Shown here in pieces: positions 25,301 through 32,100 of a DNA stretch of 64,000 nucleotides. Positions within the stretch are counted from its first letter, which is position 1. Every line of letters begins with the position of its first letter. Source of the stretch: Gymnogyps californianus (taxonomy: Eukaryota; Chordata; Aves; Accipitriformes; Cathartidae). Location: assembly GCF_018139145.2 (NCBI RefSeq), contig NC_059476.1, forward strand, positions 3,967,501 through 4,031,500, in the 5' to 3' direction. The notes beneath the pieces were generated by a model, which saw only the letters and a program-made list of their open reading frames with translations, did not search any database and was not told the origin of the DNA. Made by a program: the position numbers and the translations under genes.

Positions 25301-25673
25301 CATTACTGTGGGCTGTGTTTACAGCCCCGCGCCTGCCGCAGCCACACCGGCAGCGCCCGGCGCCCAGGTCCGCCGCCGGCAGCTGCCCTCCCGCGCCTCA
25401 GCCCGGCCGGCCCCACCGCACCGGCCGCCAACCGCCCCACACGGGGCGGGCTGAGGCGGGGGGGGGGGTATCAGCGGCGGCACCGGCACGGGGGAGCCGG
25501 GGAAGCTCCAGGGCAGCAGTGCCCCTCAGCCGCGGGAGCCTCCTTGCCGCGGCTGTAGGGCACAGCAGAGCCGCGTCCCCCCGCCCCCCCCTCACCACCG
25601 CCGTTACCTGCTTGGGCTCCTCCACGTCTCCCTTCAGAGGGGCAGCAGCCCCCACACCGCAGAGCTCCTCCAT
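1161..25673 (-). CDS. EDRF1: EDRF1, erythroid differentiation regulatory factor 1 (24 coding exons, 3' end beyond the window)
   Basis: Coding exons in order: 25608–25673, 24436–24644, 22887–22953, 21826–21951, 21248–21372, 20615–20774, 19397–19498, 18984–19105, 17892–18003, 17020–17167, 16837–16945, 16396–16507, 11885–12145, 10339–10410, 10073–10223, 7643–7831, 6385–6585, 5778–5996, 4299–4522, 3749–3907, 3313–3462, 2484–2637, 2092–2207, 1161–1324. They sum to 3518 nt and the codon phase matches at every junction. The translation agrees nearly residue for residue with human EDRF1 as I remember it. The family protein is a large, mostly helical TPR-containing nuclear factor reported to promote globin expression and GATA1 activity in erythroid cells. 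Visible features are a basic patch (residues ~174–182), an acidic Ser/Glu/Asp stretch (~519–536) and helical TPR-like repeats (~650–1120). The ATG has a strong context (A at -3, G at +4). The frame is open at exon 24, so about 60 C-terminal residues are missing here. Confidence 0.97.
2092..2207 (-). CDS. EDRF1: EDRF1 coding exon 23
   Basis: Residues 1080–1118 (QNSSAGKLKTLFGALDIMVK...). The acceptor is an AAG after a long T tract. It leaves in phase 0 at GTAAGC. It is read in a different frame from the longer open frame over the same bases. Confidence 0.93.
2484..2637 (-). CDS. EDRF1: EDRF1 coding exon 22
   Basis: Residues 1029–1080 (VGDEHLRKQHRVLADLHYSK..., ERVAFAEFQMA). It leaves in phase 1 at GTAAGT. 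Confidence 0.95.
3313..3462 (-). CDS. EDRF1: EDRF1 coding exon 21
   Basis: Residues 979–1028 (IEKEVSEAMMKSLKYCDVDT..., HHRLASMYHSCLRNQ). TPR-like helices. 50 codons, frame-neutral. Confidence 0.95.
3749..3907 (-). CDS. EDRF1: EDRF1 coding exon 20
   Basis: Residues 926–978 (AIDYYLKALRSLGKRDVHPA..., YAPLSRKAQEQ). 53 codons, frame-neutral. Acceptor TGTAG, donor GTAACA. Confidence 0.95.
4299..4522 (-). CDS. EDRF1: EDRF1 coding exon 19
   Basis: Residues 851–925 (SKNVSTTEQQLWKKSFSCFE..., DATNAALLLCNTGRLMRICA). TPR-like. It leaves in phase 0 at GTAACA. Confidence 0.95.
5189..5325. repeat. A/C-rich low-complexity tract in EDRF1 intron 18
   Basis: About 135 bases made almost only of A and C on the plus strand, as loose AAAAC and CCAAAA units. 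In the EDRF1 transcript it reads as a G/U-rich tract. It produces spurious long open frames on both strands. Confidence 0.85.
5778..5996 (-). CDS. EDRF1: EDRF1 coding exon 18 (GC donor)
   Basis: Residues 778–851 (FAWATDLSTDLECQLSISCK..., MGNIRNEIGVFYMNQAAAVQ). To keep the conserved residues (TERV then VSKNV) the exon must end at 5778 and use a GCAAGT donor. A GT three bases upstream would keep the phase but change the joint to TEM and lose a conserved residue. Confidence 0.92.
6385..6585 (-). CDS. EDRF1: EDRF1 coding exon 17
   Basis: Residues 711–778 (TYCCLCANMLPEVLVFLCQC..., ending SLHRESRCQ). Phase 1 in and out. Confidence 0.95.
7280..7440 (+). repeat. Possible MIR-like SINE relic in EDRF1 intron 16 side (6586–7642)
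   Basis: The end of this stretch reads TTTCCCAATCTGTCAAAATG, close to the conserved MIR tail (TTTCCCCATCTGTAAAATGG). The body is too decayed to align by eye. Confidence 0.35.
7643..7831 (-). CDS. EDRF1: EDRF1 coding exon 16
   Basis: Residues 648–711 (GSFQKGKHSSQSGMIPGSWQ..., YYVLSDAAMILQKYGRALRY). This is the first clearly TPR-like helical pair. It leaves in phase 1 at GTAAGT. Confidence 0.95.
7832..10072 (-). other. EDRF1 intron 15, apparently empty
   Basis: A 2.2 kb intron. A short TTTCATCTGCAAAATGGAC near 7985 recalls a MIR tail. Otherwise I see no gene, RNA or clear repeat. Confidence 0.6.
10073..10223 (-). CDS. EDRF1: EDRF1 coding exon 15
   Basis: Residues 598–648 (GLKSVDSSVKKEGDLPAADP..., ending QMALFLDK). 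It leaves in phase 1 at GTAAGT; the next exon completes a Met codon. Confidence 0.95.
10339..10410 (-). CDS. EDRF1: EDRF1 coding exon 14
   Basis: Residues 574–597 (PSCAFPVCHGTEERCRLVLS...). 24 codons, frame-neutral. Confidence 0.95.
11885..12145 (-). CDS. EDRF1: EDRF1 coding exon 13 (acidic segment)
   Basis: Largest exon, 87 codons, residues 487–573. It carries the acidic stretch SYSEEEEEMPDSDENGS and then the conserved AVAIIKSVGELSVPEKYKS. Phase 0 on both sides. Confidence 0.96.
13748..13805. repeat. A/C-rich low-complexity tract
   Basis: Short run of A-tracts and CCCC/CACA units in EDRF1 intron 12, similar in make-up to the tract at 5189. Confidence 0.7.
15026..15047. repeat. A22 homopolymer
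   Basis: Twenty-two consecutive A on the plus strand inside EDRF1 intron 12. No recognisable retroposon body is attached. Confidence 0.85.
15856..16030 (-). mobile_element. CR1 LINE 3'-end fragment (in EDRF1 intron 12)
   Basis: On the plus strand it reads as the reverse complement of a bird CR1 tail: CACAGAATAGTCGAGGTTGG, then AAGGAACCCCTGGAGA, CTAGCCCAACCCCC and CAAAGCAGGTTGCTCAGG. It is therefore inserted in the same direction as EDRF1. Only the 3' part is present, as is usual for 5'-truncated CR1 copies. Confidence 0.85.
16396..16507 (-). CDS. EDRF1: EDRF1 coding exon 12
   Basis: Residues 449–486 (VACNMMLKKNQNKKHYGTIR...). Phase 0 at the GTAAGA donor. It precedes the largest intron in the window's copy of the gene. 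Confidence 0.95.
16837..16945 (-). CDS. EDRF1: EDRF1 coding exon 11
   Basis: Residues 413–449 (ASGSDIVKLYDLTTLCEETE...). It leaves in phase 2 at GTGAGT. Confidence 0.95.
17020..17167 (-). CDS. EDRF1: EDRF1 coding exon 10
   Basis: Residues 364–413 (KYEMIKTEDIPNLENSNFST..., ending GHTYWLFK). It leaves in phase 1 at GTAAGC. Confidence 0.95.
17892..18003 (-). CDS. EDRF1: EDRF1 coding exon 9
   Basis: Residues 326–363 (DNNKPINVLTGIDYWLDNLI then CNVPELVMCFHVNGIVQ). Acceptor TTTTAG, donor GTGAGG, phase 0. Confidence 0.95.
18984..19105 (-). CDS. EDRF1: EDRF1 coding exon 8
   Basis: Residues 286–326 (GLKNDFVRNILWTFEDIHML, then the glycine-rich NMPIFGGGRYPAVSLRLR). Donor GTGAGT, phase 2. Confidence 0.95.
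19397..19498 (-). CDS. EDRF1: EDRF1 coding exon 7 (frame-neutral, 34 codons)
   Basis: Residues 252–285 (GGVPLEPSYIVGHVASAPKE...). It is 102 nt and symmetric in phase 0, so skipping it would remove 34 residues without a frameshift. Confidence 0.95.
20615..20774 (-). CDS. EDRF1: EDRF1 coding exon 6
   Basis: Residues 198–251, a Ser/Gly/Glu-rich, probably disordered linker ending in WPAPFEMPSSLSEDPGASNQ. The donor is GTTAGT, phase 0. This is the least conserved internal part of the protein. Confidence 0.93.
21248..21372 (-). CDS. EDRF1: EDRF1 coding exon 5
   Basis: Residues 157–198, beginning TGDWTWLKEFYQRLIDQKW. It contains the basic cluster RKKKSK, a possible nuclear-localisation element by inference. 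It leaves in phase 2. Confidence 0.95.
21486..21530. repeat. Perfect 15-bp inverted repeat (hairpin) in EDRF1 intron 4
   Basis: ACTTACTGAAAAGTT at 21486–21500 is exactly complementary to AACTTTTCAGTAAGT at 21516–21530. Inside, CTT (21501–21503) can also pair with AAG (21511–21513) past a two-base bulge. The arms are shorter than a typical microRNA precursor. Confidence 0.8.
21826..21951 (-). CDS. EDRF1: EDRF1 coding exon 4
   Basis: Residues 115–156 (NIKKLLKIPYSKSHVSMAVH...). Exactly 42 codons, phase 0 on both sides. The donor GTTAAC is weak. Confidence 0.95.
22887..22953 (-). CDS. EDRF1: EDRF1 coding exon 3
   Basis: Short 67-nt exon, residues 92–114 (FGMAYDFIDSVGNDVDVVSD). It enters in phase 2 and leaves in phase 0 at GTATGT. 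Confidence 0.95.
22954..24435 (-). other. EDRF1 intron 2, nothing recognised
   Basis: About 1.5 kb of AT-rich intron between exons 2 and 3. No repeat, RNA or exon-like sequence was recognised. Confidence 0.6.
24436..24644 (-). CDS. EDRF1: EDRF1 coding exon 2
   Basis: Encodes residues 23–92, including the strongly conserved run LKLPPANWLRESAKLGPAGT. The acceptor is CTAG and the donor GTAAAT, leaving phase 2. Confidence 0.95.
25608..25673 (-). CDS. EDRF1: EDRF1 coding exon 1
   Basis: Encodes residues 1–22, starting MEELCGVG. It ends in phase 0 at a GTAACG donor. It lies in the CpG island. The N-terminus is short and poorly conserved compared with the rest of the protein, as expected for this family. 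Confidence 0.9.
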
Positions 25674-25872
25674 TTTCCGCTGGCCTCACCGGTGCCAGCC
25701 CGTGCGGGGGCCGGGGCCGCGGCTGGCCGGGCGGGCGGGATGGGGGCGTTCCCTCCGGCGGGGGCGGCAGGCCACTGTCAGCGCCCGCTGACGGCGGAGA
25801 GGAACAGCCACCTCTCGCGCGACTTCCCGAGAAGTCCCAGGACGCGCTGGAGGCGGGGAAAGCGGGCTCTGG

Positions 25873-25877
25873 CCAAT
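25873..25877. promoter_or_regulatory. CCAAT box (NF-Y type)
   Basis: GGCCAATAGG surrounds it, a good NF-Y context, about 200 bases upstream of the EDRF1 start codon. NF-Y sites work in either orientation. Confidence 0.6.
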
Positions 25878-25906
25878 AGGAGAGCGCGGAGGGTGGGGCT
25901 TGCGGG

Positions 25907-25917
25907 GGGGCGGGGCC
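25907..25917. promoter_or_regulatory. Sp1/KLF GC box
   Basis: GGGGCGGGGCC, a full GC box, 30 bases from the CCAAT box. The pairing of the two is typical of a CpG-island core promoter. Confidence 0.6.
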
Positions 25918-25950
25918 GAGCCGTGAGGAGAAAGGCGGCAGCGGCGGGCA

Positions 25951-26046
25951 ATGGCGGCTGCTTGTGAGGCTGCTGGGTTGCTGCTCGCCCGGCTTAGGTG
26001 CTGGTCTGACTTTCCTGGGTGGCTTCTCGCCCCCCGGGGGTGCTGA
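25951..26046 (+). other. Small plus-strand frame (31 codons) in the CpG island
   Basis: The ATG sits in CAATGGCGGC, which is also a partial YY1-type motif. A divergent non-coding transcript from the EDRF1 promoter is possible, but nothing here shows it is translated. Confidence 0.15.
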
Positions 26047-26110
26047 GCCGAAGCAGGTGGTTGTGGTGGGGCCGTACCATCAGCAGCTGGTCCGGCCATG
26101 CCGCTCTGTG

Positions 26111-28830
26111 CCGTGCCAGGAGTGAGGTGCTGCAGTCTTCAGGGTGCGTTTCTGTGTGGCAGGGTGCTGCCGAGCCTCTGGGGCCTGCTCATGCCCAGTG
26201 CTCCCCGAACCCGGCTGACCTGGGTTGTCCCAACCCTATCCTGAGAAAGGACTGGTACATTGCCGTGTTAGGTAGTTTAGGGAAGGGAATAGGCCAGCAG
26301 GGCTTATTGATGGGGTTTACAGACATCCTGAATAACTGTAACCTTAATGAAACCACCGAGCAGTTGGTGATGGGGTGCCTCAAGAGTATGGAGGGATCAA
26401 GAATTGCAGTGTGCTGGGCTCTGCTTATACACTGAATTGGACAAAGGCTTAGCTGTGATAGCCTAAGCAAGGAAATGGTGCCTTGAATAGTGCCCAAAGG
26501 ATTTTTGATATTTATTGTTTTCCTCTTTGCTGGTATTCTTTATGCTCTGTGCCACAAGAGACAGTACAGTTTGTGACGGGTCAGGAAGTACCAAAGCTGA
26601 CTGCCTGTCATCATCCTCCTAGACAATATATATAGCAAGTGGGCCAGGGCCTGCCTTTCTTTCCTAGGGTACCTTTCTGTCCTGCCACTGATCCTCAGGG
26701 AGCTTAGATGATCCTAGTCATCTTTGAAATTCTTTCTTTCTCGCAAAGTTGATTGAAAATGGCCTGAAGATTTGAAAATTATCAAGGGATCTCAGACACA
26801 GAAAGTGCAGTTGCATAAGTCTTGTGTCCTTTGTAAACCAAGCTAAAATAGTCTAATTTTGTATATTTTTACTAACATGAAGCATGTCTTCTAGCAGTAA
26901 CAACAATATTATACATACAACAATGTACTTTGATATGAAAATACATACATAGAATCTATTTAAGAAATATAATCATTTAAGATAATGTTTTAAAGCAGCT
27001 TTAGTCAAACTTGTATTATCTTGGACCTATGCCTACTGCCATTGCAGACTAGCAAAACTCTTCCTTAATTTAATTATTTATTCCTTATGTTCCTTTAGAA
27101 TCCTTTTATGGTGTTAGGAAGGGACCTTTTTAAGTTTCCTCCTTAAACTTTTTCAGCTTTACCCATATCTCACTGGAAAACAGCAGTAAATATAAAACTG
27201 TTGCAGCCCTTCAGGGAAAAAAAAGAGATTCTAGTGGACTAATACTTTAAAAGCCAAAGTGCTGTTTGTTTGAGTTTACAATAATGGGCCCCAAGTTACT
27301 GAATCTGAAAACTAGTAGAATGGAATGAAAACAAATTGTAGGTTTCTCTGCCTGTCATGTTCTCTATCCTTCCCTAGTTGTTTCTGTCACTGGCTTACTC
27401 AGTGTTAAAAATAGCATGAATTATCTCCACAGCCTTCTGATCCGATCCTGGCACATTCAGACATTGGTACAGTTCACTGTCAGATGGCAATACAGTCATG
27501 AAAGTGTTTCAAAACATGTTGCTTTTACAGCTTGTTTACAGTTGTGGTTTTTTTTTCCTTAACCAAAATTGCATTATCTGGAACAGCTTCTTTTTCATAA
27601 ACAAGGTTTACATTAGCCTCTGTAAATCATCATAAAAGTCATTTACCTACTTTTGTACTTAAAAGTAACTTGCAGCGTGGCATCATTAATAATAAGTTCC
27701 AAATAATTGCTCTTACCTGTATTATCAAAAGTTCAACAGATACTTAGAGAAACAAAGTAGGTCATTTAGAAGAAAGCCTTGAAAAACTCCATGATGGCAG
27801 CTAGTATTCCCAAATATCATTACCTATGTCTGATACTAAGATGGAAAACTAGATTTTCCTGCAGGAATTTCGTAGTTGCACTTTGTAAATGGCTATGACT
27901 GTATGAATCATTCATACTTAACTAATAGAAGTACCAAATTTTTTCTGGTTCCATTTGCCAGCCGTGGTACCCAATTCCCACGTAAGTTAGCCTTGAATAT
28001 CAATATACTGGAAAATAGGCCACTTACCATACAGGTGTCATGTTCTTTACAGTCTGTCAAGGCCAAGGAGGCAAAGTCTTGGTTTGTGCTTGGTTTAGTG
28101 AGAAGTTCTGCCTTCCCCACAGCTCACCCACAAGCTCATTTCACGGTAAGCAAGGGCTTTGTGCCTCAGTTTTTCTTTCTGTGAAATAAGCCTTACATTT
28201 CACTTGGTTCTCCACTTCCCCATCCATAAAAACATGTTGCAAAACATTATCTATAAAGTCTGCTACATCCATCTTAGGAACTATGTCTGTAATATGAATG
28301 ACCGGACTAGGGACTTCTCTGGCTAGCAGGTAAGTGGCACAGTGCAGACGGCATCCATGGTGCAGATGGCATCCACGCTCCAGCGCTGGCTGCCACGCAG
28401 CAGGGCAACCACCCCCGAATTCCTTGAGGGACACAGTCCCCGATGTGTTGCCCTGAACCCCTGCCTGAGCAGTGCTTGCTGGCAGAGCGTGCTGACAGTC
28501 AAATAGTATGGATGTTTACAAGTCAGTGCTCAAACTCGAAGGCAAAAATATCCTTAAGGTGCTGTCATGTTTTTTTTAAACAAATACTAGTGTATGCGAT
28601 TAAGATGCGTGTATGTGTAAAGCGATATTAAAAAGAGCAGAAAGTTACATCTTAAAAATAATATACCTCATGTCCTTGTTTTTTTTCCTCAGAAATGACT
28701 GTCCTTTCTTCAGATATTAGCATTCAGATTGTAGAGTCATTGAAGTCGGTGTGCAGAACTAGTTAATTTTTAAACGGAACTCCATTTCTCTCCCATTTTT
28801 AGACAGCAGTCAATACCTTTACCAACTTTT
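26111..28830. other. Spacer between EDRF1 and TEX36
   Basis: AT-rich sequence without a supported gene. It contains a MIR-like tail near 28155–28190, a minus-strand open frame (28141–28434) that I do not recognise, a two-copy 18-bp tandem repeat at about 28342–28377, and plus-strand splice-donor-like sites at 28145–28150 and 28330. Confidence 0.6.
28342..28377. repeat. Two-copy tandem repeat, period 18
   Basis: GTGCAGACGGCATCCATG is followed directly by GTGCAGATGGCATCCACG. Only two copies are present. Confidence 0.75.
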
Positions 28831-28983
28831 TTTTTCCCTTCTGCAGCCGACGGGTAAGAGCAGCGTGGCCTTTGCTCCTCTGGATCTTACTGAAACACCA
28901 GAATCACTTAGTGACGCAGCCAGGGAGGGTCTGAAGTCACAGCGGGGGTCCCCCCCCGCCCCGCTCTGTGAGCGGGACAAGCG

Positions 28984-28997
28984 GCCGCCGTGGCAAC
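28984..28997. promoter_or_regulatory. RFX X-box match upstream of TEX36
   Basis: GCCGCC-GT-GGCAAC fits the RFX consensus RYYNYY-N(1–3)-RRNRAC at every position, 58 bases upstream of the TEX36 ATG. RFX sites mark many testis and motile-cilia genes. Confidence 0.5.
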
Positions 28998-29054
28998 CGC
29001 GGTGCCCGGGGGGACCGGGCAGAGCGGCCGGGGGCGGCGGCGCGGAGCCGAGCC

Positions 29055-29105
29055 ATGCCCAAGGGCAGGTGGTCCCACCCCAGCGAGCAGGGCGCCGGCG
29101 CCTGG
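29055..29105 (+). CDS. TEX36: TEX36 coding exon 1
   Basis: Residues 1–17 (MPKGRWSHPSEQGAGAW), with G at -3 of the ATG. The donor is GTGAGG, phase 0. Confidence 0.88.
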
Positions 29106-32100
29106 GTGAGGGCCGGGCGGGAGCCTCCGTGTGCTCCGCGGGGCTTTTTTATCCTTAAACTCTCGAAAAAGCGCCGTGCTGAGAGTGACTTTGTCCTTTA
29201 GCCAGAAACGAGGTTTCCCGTTCCTGATGTTTATGAGGAAAAAGTGCCCTAGGTATTCAGAGGAAGTATGCTAAAGCAAACTCTGGCAGGATTTTTTTTC
29301 CTGTTTTCCAACAGTGCTGGCGGTCTTTTAGTTTATATTTAGCCCTAGCTGATTATCTTCTGGAAAATGCCAGATGACGTTTGCCTCTGTTCTCGCCCTC
29401 AGAAGAAGTGCCACGGCCGCCGTCGGAGGCCTGGGGCTGGGACATCTTGGCATCCCAGGGCACTGCGACGCACGCCTGGCACAGGCTGTTCTTCAGTCCC
29501 TGAACCCCTGGGCCTAACATTTGGCTGAGCTGTTCCCCCAAAGTTTCGTGTTTTCAAACCTATGGTTGTACAACAGCGGGAGCAGCGTGGGGAAAAAAAA
29601 AAGACGTTATAGCATAAGTGGTTTTGCTAGGTGGATTATCGCTATATGAACAATTTTCGGAAAGTTCCTGGAGAAGTAATATTCTTGTCTGTTTTACTGA
29701 TCTGCGTCATGAGGTCTTTATGGTAGGGATTGGCAGGGGGGCTCCTGATTTTTCCAGAGGCCGCTAGGTGCTGCTGCAATCCAAATAATAAATAAATGGG
29801 AAAATACGATTTTGCCCACATTTCTGATGAGATTTATTTGGGTTTTTGTTGTTGGCTTTCTTTTTGAATGGGTCACAATTTTCATTATTTTCTAGTTTGC
29901 TCATGTTGGAGTATGCCAGAGTCAACCTGGGTCAACTACAAGCTCTGCACTAAAACAGGTCCAGAACTCAGGAGCAGCTCAGTATGTTGAGGATAGATTG
30001 CCGGTAGCATACAGAACTCGGGAGCAGGTGAGTTACTGTGGCAATACAGTCAATTTACAGAGCTCCTTTTTGCAGGATATCACTTGCTAAGTTATAAGTA
30101 AGAGTAGCACTTACAGTAGTTAGCAAAGCAGTCATAGCGCACTGGCAGACTTTGTGCCTCAGGGAGTAAAATGATTGCTAGCTGTGCTAAGGAAGAAACA
30201 TATTTCACTGTTACTCAGTTATAATTTTGGATACTCGAAGTCCTGCTGTAGTTACTGCTGATTTCCAGCATCGGTTACTTTTCCCTTTTATTAGCTGCTA
30301 TAGCTGTTTGAGACACATTTATGTGCCAGAATATATTATGATCGATCTCAGTCCAAAACCCATGTGTAAAGCCCTATAAGAACGTTTAATTGAAATTTTA
30401 TGATCTGTTTTGAATTGAATGTGAGAATTCTGTATATTCAGGCAAAGGATTATTTTTTTGATCATTAAAAAGTTAGAAGCTTCCCATTTGGAACATTTTT
30501 AAGGCTTGCTTAAAAATGAGAAGATTTGGGACAATTTTGGAAACCACCAAAATACAGTATTTTAAAATCACGAGTATTTAAAATGTTACAATTTCTTAAG
30601 CACATTTTGATGTCCTTATTTTATCATCATACGGAGCTTTGCTTTACCCACCCACTTTGTGCACAGAACATTTTCTATTTTCATTTTCTATAAGCATAGC
30701 AATTATATTGAGTTCATTTCACGGATTTTGCCATAATGAAGAGCAGAAATGGGCTAGGAAGGAATATTTAAAAGGGAAGCTTGGGGCTAGTGAAAAGAAA
30801 AGGAGAAGATTATACTGTAACATGAGTATGCATTATGTTGATATTACGTATACCTTTCTGTGGAGCATCTGGCCTTAGCCACTGTCTGAAAAGGAGAACC
30901 AGGTTAGATGGACCTTTTATCAACACTAGTATGACTGTTCACCTGATGTTTTATGTCTTGTATTTACCAGCCCTTCACTGTTAAAAAGAATTAGTGGAAT
31001 TCCTATCTGTCATAAATCAAGAATTAAAATGAGATCAGCAGTGAGAGTACAAAGATGCATTAAAGGCTAAAATGTGATGTCACAGGAACAATCTGAGGAA
31101 GTTTATGTGACACTTAAAAAGTGCTGGTGGAGTGTTGGAAGCTCACTGCATGTGAAGCTGGATCTCTCTAATCTCTTTGTATGAGGGAGCTCACTGGCTG
31201 AGAGATTAATTAATTTTCTCAGAAATATAGTACTGTTTAAGCTTATATTACCTCTTATTTCTTACTCCATGATAGTCCTATAATGATTCTGTAATAGATT
31301 TTTTTTTTAACCATTAGTTAATATGGGGAACCCTTCCAAGAGATGATACTCAATATTTACCATCATGGTTTTCAATTGCCCTGCAGCATATAGACACTAG
31401 TAATAAACACTATTCCTAAAATGTTAAGATTGACGTGTAATTGCAGTAGGATATTTCAGTAAGTCTTACATTTTACTGACTTAGAAGGTGCTTATTTTTA
31501 AACACATATATGAGAATGTATCTGTTTAATTTGCTTCTCCATTGAACTACAGTCTGGTTGAATGTGTATGAGAAAACAAGTGAATGTGTGGCATGTACCT
31601 AAAAAAGGTAGAGAATCTGTCTAGTATACCAAATGCCCTAAGACATGATCGTGCAGCTGACTCCATGCAGGCAAATTTTGTATTTGGTGATTCTTCTTGC
31701 TGGATCAGGCCTCCAGTTACATTTATCATTAGAACTGATTCAGATTCACTTACTCTTGAAACACATTTTTTAAATTGTGTTACAGTAAAACTTGCTCTTC
31801 TGTTTGGAGGTGAATATCATAGTTGGAAGATGAAAAATGTATTCCACAATGTTAAAAGTAAAAATTATTAGAGCATTTACAGAAAAAACTATAAAGTTCC
31901 CAACATGAAGCAGGAAAATAATGCTTGGGGAAGAACAGAGGCAGTCTAATAGTCCAGAATAGTTTTCAGTGTTTCCATTTTTAGCTATTTTAATAATATT
32001 GCAATGATATATAATAAACTTTAAAAAAACTAAATATGTTAAATTACTTTTAAAATAGTTCTTTTGCAGTTGTCCTTTTTTCCTTCTAAAACTCTAGTTT

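Larger units (their letters stand above)
25320..26110. promoter_or_regulatory. CpG island over EDRF1 exon 1 and its promoter
   Basis: Abrupt rise in G+C and CpG around the EDRF1 start codon, with flanks that are AT-rich. Includes several GC boxes and a G11 run at 25458–25468. This is the usual form of a housekeeping promoter. Confidence 0.88.
28930..29130. promoter_or_regulatory. CpG-rich promoter patch of TEX36
   Basis: Short GC- and CpG-dense block just before and over TEX36 exon 1. It is separate from the EDRF1 island 2.8 kb to the left, so the two genes do not share one compact bidirectional promoter. A TGACG half CRE lies at 28912–28916. Confidence 0.7.

Noticed and set aside
25285..25791. 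168-codon plus-strand open frame over the EDRF1 promoter
   Set aside because: It lies in a CpG island, where stop codons are rare. The Arg/Pro/Ala-rich translation is typical of GC-rich non-coding DNA, and it is antisense to EDRF1 exon 1.
25686..26435. Other long open frames in the same CpG island on both strands
   Set aside because: Same composition effect. Overlapping frames on both strands cannot all be real and none shows a known domain.
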